From Cladobotryum mycophilum (Eukaryota > Ascomycota > Sordariomycetes > Hypocreales > Hypocreaceae), in the NCBI GenBank assembly GCA_036429605.1, contig CM071589.1, positions 5,332,001-5,396,000 of the forward strand: a stretch of DNA of 64,000 bases, given 5' to 3'. The translations under genes were made by a program, and so were the position numbers. The notes under the pieces are model-generated. The model worked only from the letters and a program-made list of their open reading frames with translations. It searched no databases and had not been told where the DNA came from. How positions within the stretch are numbered: the stretch's first letter is position 1; each line of letters opens with the position of its first letter. Of this stretch, positions 21,701 to 31,861 are shown piece by piece.

Positions 21701-24187
21701 CTTGATAAGTTCCATGTGGCTCCATTTTTGACCACCATCCCCTGAAACATTCAGCAACCGAGTAAAGATCGTTTCCAGATCAACAGTCTTTCGAACGCCA
21801 ATGGCTGCTAAGAACTTCTCCTTGAGCTTATCGCAGCCTTGAATGACGGGCAAATCGTCAAATAATTTGACAGTTGGGAAGAAAGCTTCGTTCGGCTTCT
21901 TCATGCCCTGTTTGGTTGGTACAACAGGATTTGCCTGTAAGAGAGCTGTCGCCGCCGCCTTTGCCAACCCGCTTAAATTTTCCCAATTCTTAGACATGAC
22001 TGTCAGAACCGAAATGGCAAATTTAGGCGATCTCGTGATGCTCTCCTCCTCAGACCTAGAAGAACCGGTCTCAATGAGAAACCTTAACCAGGGCACAATG
22101 TCCAGTGGTTCCCATCCCAACGCCTCTAGTTCAGAAATGTTGCAGTTGACGCTGAGGGCGAAGGGAATAGTGGTTGGAGGCAGTGGCATATGGCCAGGAA
22201 TCATGCCTTTGTTGAGGTAGTTTTTGATGCTCCCAAGGGTAACAATCTCGCCACTCGCTCCGTCATCACTCAATGTAGCAACGGCGACATCCATTAAACC
22301 ACTTCTGCTTCCAGGATCTAGCTCGCCTGTGAGGCTCTTTTTGCCTGCCCATTTAATGAAATTGATAGCTTGAGTTTTGTTGAGAGCCTTGGCCTCCAAC
22401 TCATGCTGCACGTCTGTCACCGTGACATGTGAGATGAGGCCAAACTCGATCAGCTTTTTCATGAAAGGCACATCTCTTATCTGCTTGGGCACAACGGGGA
22501 TGCTCTCGATAAATTCGCTGAGATCCTCAGAAATAAGACGGACCTGTGATGTTTGTAAAACACCTCGGGTTGAATACGTCTCGATAGTTGCCTTTTTATA
22601 GCACGTCCAAAAAGCTTCCTCTATGATCTGGCCGACTCCACTGCTGGGTGTAGAGTCGCCAAAGGTGAATGTCTTCAAAATGTGCAACGCCTCCGGCATG
22701 AACTTTGTGATGGCTTCAGCGGGAAACTTTTTGCTATCGCCCACATGTCGACGCAGGCTATGGTCTAGATCTTGCATTTCGTTGGCAAAGGCCAATCTCG
22801 CGATAATTCCAGAAGCGCGCAGAAGTTCTACGTTCCACGTCCTGACCCAGCGGGCATTAAGATCTATGGCTTCTCTTTCAACGGTTGGAATCACAGAGGG
22901 GGCAGATATGTGCATTCCCGCACCAGTGGTCTGCATCGTAGGGAAGCCGATGAAGATGCGACCTCCAGGTTTCTTGCTGGGCATAACTGAAGCAAACACA
23001 TCGGTTGCTTTACTAATAGCTCCCCTGGTCGACGATGAACTCTCAGAAGCCTGATTTTCGTCGTATGAAGATGTCAGGATGGATATCCTCGTCATCTTGG
23101 GTGGTGGCTTCTTAGTTGCTCGTTCCAGCTCGGCTGCAAAAGAAGCAGACACATTGGTCTTGATAGATGCAGTAGTTGCTCTTAGGAAAATGGTTGAAGT
23201 GTTGAGCTTGGTAACATCTTCAGAAATTGCAGTTTGGGCCAAGCTTTCCTCACTCGGCGGTATGAATTTCAGACTAGTATTCGACGCAGTGGCAGTCAGT
23301 CTTGCGAAGAAGGACCTCAAGGATGGTGCTTCAGGGGCTCCGTATGATTCGGAGGCCTTGACAGTCGCTGTGGCCTGTGGCTTCCAACCCACTACACTTA
23401 AGAAAGATGCGTCGATCTGAGTGCTTGTGCGACCAGCGTTAACAACCTTCATGAAGTTATCCTTTGTCCTAGCTTCCAGGTCCTTGGGCAAGATGAGTTC
23501 AACGCTAGGTGATGTCTTCTTGTGTAAAGAGAGAATCTGGTAGTCATCAATCCAAAACTCAACCTTCTCTAGTGCGACAAAGGTAAGACTGGTGGAGAGG
23601 AACTGGCTGACGGACAATAAATTCGGCATGGGCGTGGTCGAGTTTCGGTAGTCCAATACAAAGGCTGTGTATGGTGAAGCCTTATCTTCCGGCAACTGCG
23701 ATTTTTTGGTGAATAGAGAATTCCCCTTCCAGTAGAACGCCATGGCCTCGCTTCCAGAGCTGACAAAGGGCTCCTCGCAGTCAGCAAATACACTGTAGAA
23801 TCCAACACCAAAAGCTCCAATCTTGGTTTCGTCCGGGTTTCCTTCGGCGATCCTCTTTAGCCGGCCCCAGTCAGTCTTGGTAAATGGCTGGCCATCGTTC
23901 TGCACAACGAGCCGGCGCAGCGTGTGGTTTGCTATTGTGTGCTTTAATAACTCGGACCGGGTCGTCGTGCTCGGCAGAGGGATGTTGGTGGAGGGGAGCG
24001 TCTCCCACTTGATGGATACGGTCGTTGCTTGGGCATCGGCCGCGTTTTGGATCAGTTCTCGCAATGTCGTCCACTCTCCCGAGTATCTGGCGAGGACCTT
24101 GTCGATCAGGGCTCGGGTGTCAACGGTCACGGCCTCCTCATCGCCCCCATCTCGAAGGGCGGCAGCCCGCAGGCTCGAATAATCCAT
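18740..24187 (-). CDS. sacsin-like HATPase (DUF3684-type) giant protein with C-terminal HExxH motif, one frame slip
   Basis: A 1780-residue protein. Exons 24187-21182, 21129-18984 and 18929-18740 (introns 52 and 54 bp). The N-terminal ~200 residues form a GHKL/Hsp90-type ATPase fold as in sacsin: N-box ELIQNAADA near residue 45, VVQNDGQPF near 95 and the glycine loop AFGVGFYSVF near 127. The middle (~300-1350) is a long helical region with no recognised domain. It is followed by a charged Glu/Arg/Lys helix with repeated Ala (residues ~1360-1420) and a disordered Ser/Pro/Gln linker. Residues ~1690-1720 read VLAHELAHNLVSNHNADHSYY, an HExxHxxxxxH zinc-protease-like signature. The tail is Pro-rich. 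At the start of exon 2 a C run (plus G5 at 21066-21070) must be one base longer to keep the frame; the corrected exon (2147 nt) then matches the downstream phase. A chaperone-like role is inferred. Confidence 0.85.
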
Positions 24188-24949
24188 GGCTATAGCTTCG
24201 TGCGTTGATGGGCCAAGGTGTGGGGGCTCAAGAGTGCATCATAGAGTCGAGAAACACGCAAAAATAATGGAATATCGATAGAAGATTAAGTGGCCGAGTT
24301 GGAGGTTGGAAAGTCAGGTGAATAAACAAGTCGCGGAACAGTAAAGGTAGAGAGAGATGGACGTATGCTGGCGTAAAACAGAGTTCTATTGAAGGAGGGT
24401 AAAGTAAAGACTGACTGAATCACATGAAACAATAAACTCTAGAATCGGGTCGAAAACTCCCTGCGGAAACTCGGATCGCCTCTTCTTCACCAGCGATCCA
24501 ACATTGAAGTGTATTGTTTTGTTCCGAAGCTGCGAAACGCTTACGTCGTTGGAGATGCCTACTTTTCCCCTTTAGCCTCAAGGTTGGTAGGCTCCCATCC
24601 AGTCGGGTCAGGTCCTTGATGTCGTTCGGGAACTGCCTGTTGTTGGTTGTGTCAGCAGGTCACAGCCACTATTTCTAGCGCCTGAGCATCTGCGTTTCAG
24701 TGCCCCAACAATGGGGACCTGGATGGTTCTAAAGTTTGCGCTATCAAGAGCGATAAGGAGTCTTGAAGCATCTATGAGCCTATGATCAAGGGCAAATTGA
24801 TAGTACTGTGAGTATGGTTAATTGTTGTACCCTAAATCATGACAGTAATGAATAATCATGTACCACATTCTCGAAATAATCAAATATAGCGTCATAGTGC
24901 TTCTTTGGGTATCTTTATATAAAGCAATCTACAAATAGTTGAGCAAATC
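24188..24949. other. intergenic, promoter of the sacsin-like gene
   Basis: About 760 bp between the start of the sacsin-like gene and the stop of the MMtag gene, both on the minus strand. Nothing coding or structured is recognised. Confidence 0.5.
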
Positions 24950-25680
24950 TCAACGGCGTGCACCTCCCTCTGGGCTCCGTCGTCTATGCTCCCTCGACCG
25001 CGACCGATATCTTTCCTTGCCCGCATCTCTGCCCGTGTCTCTTCTCCTTCGATCCCTTCGTTCTGCGCTTCGACTGCGATCACGGTCCCGGCGAGGCCTT
25101 CGTTCCTCTCTGCCACCGTTTCGATCGCGGCTTCGATCCTTAGCCCTGTCTGCATCTCGATTCCGATGCCTGTGACTACGCTCGCGATCGCCATTACGAT
25201 CACGACTTCGGCTCCGGCTCCTGTGCCTCCTCCTCTCCCTTCTATCGTGATCACCATGTCGTCGTGGCTTTTCCCTTTGTGATTGCTCTCCCCCTCCTCC
25301 TCTGGCGGTCCACTCGCGGGTCCTATTTGCCTCTTTGATGATTCAACCTCAATAGCATTCGCCCCGGTTGTATCCCGAATCTTGACCGGTAGTCCCAGAG
25401 CGCGCGCAATCGCATCTTCTTCCATCTCTTTGATCTTGCGCAGCTCCTCTTTGCGCTCGCGCTCCCGTCGCTCCTCGTCTGTTTCGGCAGTGGAATCAGC
25501 GGGTTTAGAGTCTGATTTAGCGTACCAGTCGAGTTCTCGGCCCTTTGCCCATCGTCCGACTGGTGCTTTGAGACTGTGACCGAGGTAGTTTTGGCGGTGG
25601 GCGGAGTTGGCGACGTCGTCCCAGCTGAAGTTGACGCCGCCTCGGGAGCCCGTCTTGCGGATGGTAGAGAGCAAATCCAT
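24950..25680 (-). CDS. MMtag-domain protein with RS-type tail, one frame slip
   Basis: The N-terminal ~85 residues match the MMtag domain (human MMTAG2 and related nuclear proteins): RGGVNFSWDDVANSAHRQNY, LGHSLKAPVGRWAKGRELDWY, then a charged coiled helix (EERRERERKEELRKIKEMEEDAIARALG). As written, the frame continues to 24892 with a Gly/Ile/Val/Ala-rich tail. The alternative frame gives a far more sensible RS-like tail (RRHGDHDRRERRRHRSRSRS and similar Arg/Ser/Asp repeats), ending at a TGA at 24950-24952. The switch lies in EEEG at a C5 run (plus 25290-25294) that must hold six bases. Corrected length is 243 residues. A nuclear, RNA-processing-linked role is likely from the RS tail but not proven. 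Confidence 0.8.
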
Positions 25681-26027
25681 GGTCGCTACCGAGTGAGAGA
25701 GAGGAAGATTAGATTGGCCGTAGAGGATTAATGGCCGTGTAGTTTATCGTTATATGATGCCTAGTTCTGAATTGGCTGTCTTGAGGATGGTAGAAATGCA
25801 ATGATGCAGCATTGAAACATGTAAAGTTCTAGGCATAAGTTTCAGTGCTGATGCAACAAAAGCTAGCGGCGTCCCTGCGCTAAAGCAGAACCCCACGTCA
25901 TTCATTTTGCCCAGGCATGCTCTCTTGCAGCTAAGCTTTCATGCATTCTTCTCGCGTCAGACAACAATTCTCCAAGTTCAAGCATCAAACAAAGCATCTG
26001 TTATCGCCAGTGCCCCCGATCGCCATA
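25681..26027. promoter_or_regulatory. divergent promoter, MMtag gene / MED6
   Basis: 347 bp between two divergent start codons; both flanking genes are nuclear gene-expression factors. No specific binding site is recognised. Confidence 0.45.
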
Positions 26028-27017
26028 ATGTCCAACAATCCAAATGACCCGCCCCTCGATGAGATTCAATGGAGATCACCACAGATTATAGCTCAGATGG
26101 GCGGTCTCCATTCCAATACCATCCTATTCTACTTCGCCGAGTCGCCATTCTTCGAGCGCACCTCCAATAACGCCGTCATCATGAGCCAGGCCTTGAACAA
26201 CGCGGCCATGTACCATTTTATTCAAACCCGCGAAGTGTTCGAGGCCCGTCTCAAGACAATGTCAGGTCTGGAGTTCATTGTGGGAGAAGAGCCGGCAGAA
26301 ACGGGACCTGGGATGGGAACGGGAGTATGGGTGATTCGCAAGCAGACGAGGCGGAAGAGGTACCAAGATGAGGATGAGATTACGGTTCACTCTTCCTTCT
26401 TTGTGGTTGGGGAGAACATCTACATGGCGCCAACATTGGCAGATATACTTGCCTCCAGAATTGTAGGTTGACCCTTCTGGTTGTCATTGTCCCAGCACTA
26501 ACGTTTTTAGATGACAATATCCTCGGCCATTGCCAAAGCATTGCCAGCTGCAGAGTCAGCAAGGAAATGGAGGCCATCCATGGGCCACGTATATCAGCTC
26601 CCAGCTCGTCCCAAAGCGCAGGAAACAAAGCAAGAAGCGTCCACACCTGCTACCGATGGAGCCAGCAAGCCCACTACAACCAAAAACAACGAACTCTCGC
26701 TTGAAAAGGCGGCCGAGGAAGCCTTCCTAGTCCACATGAGACACGGTGGTGAATATGTGGATGAAAATCCCATCACAGGACGTCCGGGCGAGTTCCATCT
26801 CTCGTCTACCGGCCGCAAGGCAGTACCACCTCCTTCAGCCGCTCCCACTGGAATCAGTGCCATGAACGGACCCCCAACACTAAACACCAAGCTGGACGAC
26901 AAGAAGGATCCCAAGTCAGATAAAACGCCAAAATCGGCAACAGCGCCCAAACTTAAGCGGAGGAAGAGCAGGATGAGTACGAGCGGAACCCCGGCGACAA
27001 CCCCTGGAGCATCTTAG
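26028..27017 (+). CDS. MED6: Mediator complex subunit 6
   Basis: A head-module subunit of Mediator, bridging activators and RNA polymerase II in the nucleus. Exons 26028-26462 and 26511-27017 (48-bp intron, phase 0); 313 residues. The conserved Med6 core spans residues ~8-170: DEIQWRSPQIIAQMGGLHSN, ILFYFAESPFFERTSNN, FIQTREVFEARLKTMSGLEF, the FFVVGENIYMAPTLADIL block and, after the intron, SSAIAKALPAAESARKWRPS. The C-terminal third is low-complexity and lysine-rich (KLKRRKSR). The frame extends upstream to 25941, but the Met at 26028 (MSNNPNDPP) gives the usual start. No anomalies. Confidence 0.95.
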
Positions 27018-27213
27018 ATATATCATCGTGTACACATATAGAAAACGCTGTTGTTTTTTTGGAGTTTGGTATAGGGAGTCCAGGATGTTTAAAATTCGAT
27101 ACCCAGTATAAAGGTCATAAATCATAGGTTGAACTTGTGCTATTTGCTTTCATTGAGTAATATCTACCGTTCAAAGACTCCAACGCCCATTATACTTTTA
27201 AATGCCCAGTATT

Positions 27214-30200
27214 CTATTCGACAACCCACCCCTTGCCTGCCACCTTCTTTTGCTTGACCTTTTGAGCTGATAATGGCCAACCCTGACCAGGCGTATTCTC
27301 CGCCCGCAGATATGGAATAACCCAACACTCCCTCGTCGTTGCTCCATCGGTCAAGGACGGCGCCTTCACCTCCTTGATGGGCTTGCCATATGTCAACAGG
27401 GGTGTCCCCTTTGCCAGACCTGCTAATTGTCCTGCTGTCACGTCCGTAAGGGAATGCATTCTCGCCTTGGGCTTCTTATTTGAGTCCACGCCCGAAGGGG
27501 TCGCACGTTGCAGGAAGGCGTATATGATATACTCGGGACACTCCTGAGGACTCAGATGTGCCAAGGGAGAGGTTGGGTGGATGTAAACACATGGATCCTC
27601 GCTGCTACCGCTCCCATTCAATGGGATGAGAGGTATATAGGGCACATCAATCGCCCGGCGAGGCTTCCTGAACTGCTCAGGAGGGTTTGGTGCTAGGTCG
27701 GCGCGAATAGCGACTTGATCTATGAATCCTGCCGCCGCCATTTGTTTAAGCGCGCTGACCTGCTTCGGTGAAGGGGGATCTAGTTTATCTTGGTACTTGA
27801 TATTCTTGAAGGAAGCAATGTTTGTCCGCAAAAGATCGGTGATCTGTCTGCGCAACTGCTGGATTTCTTTAAGCACCTTGTAACGGACGAAATGGCTCTC
27901 ACACCATTGCTCAGTAGGCTCATGGGCAAACTCGCCAACAACTTGGAGCAGCTTGATGGCATCGGACTTGTCATCCAAGAAGCAAAAGTTCTTGTGCACT
28001 TGGTTGAACATGCGTCTCACGTTTGCTTGACGATCTTCTGCGATTACGTCTGCTGTCGTGCGGATGGCAGTATCCTCCTTGGCAGTCAAAGCTGGAATTG
28101 CCTGGTTTTCGTGAAGATAGACTTCTGCGGCTGAGAGGCCTGCCACCAAGGCAATAGTGTATGGAAGACAGTCGTGAAGATGTCCAACAAGAAGAATGCG
28201 TGCAAACCTAGGAGATAGTGGGAACACGGACATTGTTGTGCCAACTTTGGTGACTTGCCCGCTTGTGGAGATGGCGGAAAGGTATGTAAGCAGTTTCTCC
28301 GCATTTGCCAGACTTCGTCGATCTGGAGGCGTAGGGAAAGGAAAGTTGACCACATTTTGAAGATTCATCGCCTTTAGCTGCAAAACAACGCCTTCAATCG
28401 GCATCCGAAGCAGTTCGGGATCTCCAAATTCGGGGAAGTCTCGCTCATAAACAGCAGAGGAGTACAATCTGTAGCAGTGACCAGGTCCAGTTCGTCCAGC
28501 ACGACCAGAACGCTGGTTTGCACTGGCCTTGCTGATCCATCCAATTTCGTAGCTCTGGACGCCGCTGAGGCGGTCATAGTTCCTTTCTTTTGATCTTCCG
28601 CAATCAAACACAAATCGAGTCCCCGGGATGGTCAAACTGGTTTCGGCAACGTTTGTTGCGAGAATGATTTGTCGAGTCCCTTCTGGTGGTTCCTCGAATA
28701 CCCTCAACTGTTCTCTGACTGGAAGCAGCGAATAAAGAGGCAGTACCTGCATTTTCAGGGGTACCACTTCTTGGTCATCTCCATCCTCAATTTTGAACTC
28801 GTCTTCTTCCTCTTCATCCTCGGATGGAAGATCGTCCATTTCATCTGCGGCACGATCATCGACATCTCCAAACTCGATATCTTCGACCTCCACTGGTGCC
28901 TCGGTTGCTGATATCTGTACCTTGGGGCCGTCTGCGGATCTTGGACCTCCAAAAGCGGTTTTGAGTTTCTTACTGAGCTCCAGGATCTCATTTCTACCGG
29001 TTAAGAAAACCAAGAAACCTCCAGGAGGCAGCTTTTTATGACCTCGGCTGATTTTTCGGAATGCCTCTTCAACATAATCGTGATGTGTTCGGCGAGAGAA
29101 GTGCATCGTGACTGGATGCTGTCGCCCTTCGACTTCAATAACGGGCGGAGGAGTAGAAAAGAGTGTCGGATTCATTGTCAAGTCTTCGATTCGTAGAGTA
29201 GCGGACATGATGATTAGTTTTAGCGGTTTCACGGTAGGGTCTTCCTGGGCAAGCTCAGTTCTCAGCTTTATCACTCGACTAAGCATGCCAATCAGAATGT
29301 CGGTGTTGACGCTCCTCTCGTGTGCCTCGTCGATAATGATAGCCGAGTACTTGCGGAGTGTGATATCTTGGGCAACTTCTCGAAGCAAGACACCATCCGT
29401 CATGAACTTGATTGCGGTTTTGGAATCAACGTTGCCTTCGAATCGAATTTGGTAGGCTACCGCAGTCGAGTGGTCGCCAAGCTCGTCTGCAACTCGCTTG
29501 GACATACTGACGGCGGCAACCCTTCTTGGCTGTGTGATGCCAATCATACCCGGTGTTGGGGAGTCTGGGGATCCGTATCCGGCTTCGTAGAGGAATTGGG
29601 GGACCTGAGTAGTTTTACCAGAACCTGTGGAACCGCATATAACCACAATGTCATGATTGTGAATAGCCTCCATAAGTCTTTGTTCTTCTGAAACAACTGG
29701 AAGCTTGAGCCTCGCCTCTTGGACCTCTGGATTCCTGACAACTGTTACGCTAAACACTTTTCGTGATGTATTCTCCGTTGGCAGAAGTTCCATAGGCAAA
29801 GGATCCTGCTCTGGTGCTCGGGGTACAAAGTTTTCAGGCTTTGGCATCTGCATAATAGAGTCGCCGGCCTCGGTAGGCTCAAACCCTAGTGCTTCATTGC
29901 GCTGCTGGTAAGCCCAGGCTTTGAACGCTGATGATCTCTGGGCCTTTTGCTCTCCACTTATTTCCTCCTCCTCTTCACTGGACTCATCGTCTTCCGAATC
30001 GTCTTCGCTAGACTCTTCTTCCTCGTCTTCCTCGTTATTATCAGAACCACTCTCGCTGGATGCAGAGGCATGTTTGTCGTTCGAATGAATATTTGTATCC
30101 TCGTCGCCGCTAAATCCGTTCCATTCATCTTCACTCTCAGAACTATCGGATTCTTCGGATGGAATGTGTTCATCGAAGACTATAGGGGCCTTTGTCTTGA

Positions 30201-30825
30201 TTCCTCCACGCTTTTGCCGCTTCTGGATGACTGGTCGGCCCTCGTCGTCGACTTCAAGCGGTCGCTTAAGGCCTGATCCAACAGGTTCTACACCCGCGGT
30301 AGTCTGGCCAAGAGTTTTCGTTTCAACTGGCGCTACTATTGATTGCTCTACTTCGTCGGGGGCACTGCCTGCGTCGTCCTCCTCGTCCTCCTCGTCCACC
30401 TCTGGTCGTTTCGCAAAGATGATTTCCTCCGCATCCAAGGACAGGTCGATACCGGCTCTGTGTTCCCGCAAAGCGCGAGACGCTGCTTGCTTCTTGGTTT
30501 CGCGCCCTTGACCTAGAGACTTGCTGCTGGTGAAGAGACTGGTATCGATCTTCGTCTCCGCGAGCTTGGCAAGAAGTTCTCTGTTCTCATCTTTCCTGAG
30601 CTTGGTGTCAATGTATTTTTCCAGGCGCTTGGCCTTTTTGCTATTCATCTTGGCACCATCTTGCTTCAGCTCTTCTTTCAGGCGAGCCCTCTTTTCTTCA
30701 AGCTCCTTCTTCTGGTCCGGGAGAATATCTTGGTTGGTGTCTTGGACTTCATGGCGAGCATTTTCTTGGGCTTTTTCACGAGCTAGCACCTTGTGCTTTC
30801 GCTGTCGGGGAACAAATTTAGCCAT
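27214..30825 (-). CDS. ECM16: DEAH-box RNA helicase Dhr1/Ecm16 (DHX37 family)
   Basis: A nucleolar helicase that unwinds U3 snoRNA from the 18S precursor during small-subunit assembly. Single exon, 1203 residues, typical length. The N-terminal ~370 residues are lysine-rich with long acidic stretches (EEDEEEESSEDDSEDDESSE). The helicase core follows: Walker A GSTGSGKTTQ near residue 400, DEAH near 498 (IIIDEAHERSVNTD), SATL near 541, TNVAETSLTIPG, and motif VI QRSGRAGRTGPG near 775. HA2/ratchet and OB-fold regions close the protein. The start at 30825 (MAKFVPRQRKHKV) gives the family N-terminus; an in-frame Met at 30885 exists but is unlikely. Divergent from the PAC3-like gene with 293 bp between starts. 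The frame is intact throughout. Confidence 0.96.
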   Translation of the reverse strand: MAKFVPRQRKHKVLAREKAQENARHEVQDTNQDILPDQKKELEEKRARLKEELKQDGAKMNSKKAKRLEKYIDTKLRKDENRELLAKLAETKIDTSLFTSSKSLGQGRETKKQAASRALREHRAGIDLSLDAEEIIFAKRPEVDEEDEEDDAGSAPDEVEQSIVAPVETKTLGQTTAGVEPVGSGLKRPLEVDDEGRPVIQKRQKRGGIKTKAPIVFDEHIPSEESDSSESEDEWNGFSGDEDTNIHSNDKHASASSESGSDNNEEDEEEESSEDDSEDDESSEEEEEISGEQKAQRSSAFKAWAYQQRNEALGFEPTEAGDSIMQMPKPENFVPRAPEQDPLPMELLPTENTSRKVFSVTVVRNPEVQEARLKLPVVSEEQRLMEAIHNHDIVVICGSTGSGKTTQVPQFLYEAGYGSPDSPTPGMIGITQPRRVAAVSMSKRVADELGDHSTAVAYQIRFEGNVDSKTAIKFMTDGVLLREVAQDITLRKYSAIIIDEAHERSVNTDILIGMLSRVIKLRTELAQEDPTVKPLKLIIMSATLRIEDLTMNPTLFSTPPPVIEVEGRQHPVTMHFSRRTHHDYVEEAFRKISRGHKKLPPGGFLVFLTGRNEILELSKKLKTAFGGPRSADGPKVQISATEAPVEVEDIEFGDVDDRAADEMDDLPSEDEEEEDEFKIEDGDDQEVVPLKMQVLPLYSLLPVREQLRVFEEPPEGTRQIILATNVAETSLTIPGTRFVFDCGRSKERNYDRLSGVQSYEIGWISKASANQRSGRAGRTGPGHCYRLYSSAVYERDFPEFGDPELLRMPIEGVVLQLKAMNLQNVVNFPFPTPPDRRSLANAEKLLTYLSAISTSGQVTKVGTTMSVFPLSPRFARILLVGHLHDCLPYTIALVAGLSAAEVYLHENQAIPALTAKEDTAIRTTADVIAEDRQANVRRMFNQVHKNFCFLDDKSDAIKLLQVVGEFAHEPTEQWCESHFVRYKVLKEIQQLRRQITDLLRTNIASFKNIKYQDKLDPPSPKQVSALKQMAAAGFIDQVAIRADLAPNPPEQFRKPRRAIDVPYIPLIPLNGSGSSEDPCVYIHPTSPLAHLSPQECPEYIIYAFLQRATPSGVDSNKKPKARMHSLTDVTAGQLAGLAKGTPLLTYGKPIKEVKAPSLTDGATTRECWVIPYLRAENTPGQGWPLSAQKVKQKKVAGKGWVVE

Positions 30826-31118
30826 ATTGAGGCTAGAGATGAATGTCTCTAGGGCATGGTTTTCAATGATTTGGTGAGTGGTCAATCGTCAATTGGCGAT
30901 TTACTTCAGTATGCGCCGACGATAACCACGGAAATTTTGGTCGCAAACCGATTCTGCCATGAGTGACCGCCAAAATCTTTATCTAAATTTGGGTTAGTGC
31001 GGGGGACCCCTGCTCGAAGCTCCCGCGCACTGTTGGAGCCTCAACTTACCCTGGATCTCAGAAACAGATTTCCAGTGTGAACATCTACAGTCATTATCGA
31101 ATCAGGCAAGAAGGCAAC

Positions 31119-31612
31119 ATGGCGACTCAACTTGCAAGAGAAGAATTGTTCCCGGCAAAGAGTCGAAGTGCCTCTGGGCTAGTCAATGGCATAGCCACTG
31201 AAGCAACATCGACGCAATTCTCAGACAGAATCTTGGTTACTCTGTGCCAGGAGGGACGTCTGTCACAATGGGTGCGCTGAATACCACGAATCATCATTTG
31301 CAAATAACTAATCTTATCAAGATCCAAGTACCGCTCACAGGCTCTTCATCTGGTACGGTGGAAATGACTCTCCCAAGCTCCAGCCAAGGTCTACTACCTT
31401 CAACACACCTAACTCCCAAGACTCTTCTTGGCGGAGGCGGCGATGATCGAGAGACATTGGGACAACTCTATGCATCACAGATTGCTAGCCACATATCACT
31501 ACGGTCTCCTGAGGACAGAAGGACTGTTGTTGTAGGGCTTGGATTGACCAAGGTAGACACTGAGCGGGAAGCCTTTTTTGATCTATTTGAACTGGCTCTG
31601 AAAGTGTTGTGA
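31119..31612 (+). CDS. proteasome assembly chaperone 3-like protein
   Basis: 147 residues from exons 31119-31271 and 31322-31612 (50-bp intron with a TAACTAAT branch point, phase 0). The region TEATSTQFSDRILVTLCQEGRLSQW joins IQVPLTG directly across the intron, as in PAC3/Poc3-type chaperones, which help assemble the 20S proteasome alpha ring. The C-terminal half has TLLGGGGDDRETLGQLYASQ and an alternating hydrophobic strand and helix (TVVVGLGL, FFDLFELALKVL). The assignment is by overall pattern and is fairly but not fully certain. The start at 31119 has a good context (CAACATGG); the frame extends to 31077. Confidence 0.72.
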
Positions 31613-31758
31613 GGGATGTATTAAAGTAAGCAGTTGATCTTAATCAAAGATGCAAACAAAAAGTTCTCAGTAGTGACTGAGCCCTATATCTTGAATGCAA
31701 TGATCATCTAATAAGTGATGGATGAGTTTCTGGCAATTTGGCAAGGATGAAGAAAAAA

Positions 31759-31861
31759 TGGACACACGGGGAATTGAACCCCGGACCTCTCCCAGACTCA
31801 TCTACTTATTCAGTGGATAGGAAAATGCTAAGGGAAAATCATACCACTAGACCATGCGCCC
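31759..31861 (-). tRNA. tRNA-Ala (AGC) with a 31-nt intron
   Basis: Read 5' to 3' on the minus strand from 31861. The acceptor stem GGGCGCA pairs with TGTGTCC, and the discriminator is A at 31759. The D-arm contains TCTAGTGGTAT. The anticodon stem TTCCC/GGGAG encloses the loop TTAGCA-T with anticodon AGC (31829-31827). The T-arm is CGGGG-TTCAATT-CCCCG. The intron (31825-31795) sits one base 3' of the anticodon, the canonical position for nuclear tRNA introns. No CCA is encoded, as normal in eukaryotes. Confidence 0.9.
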
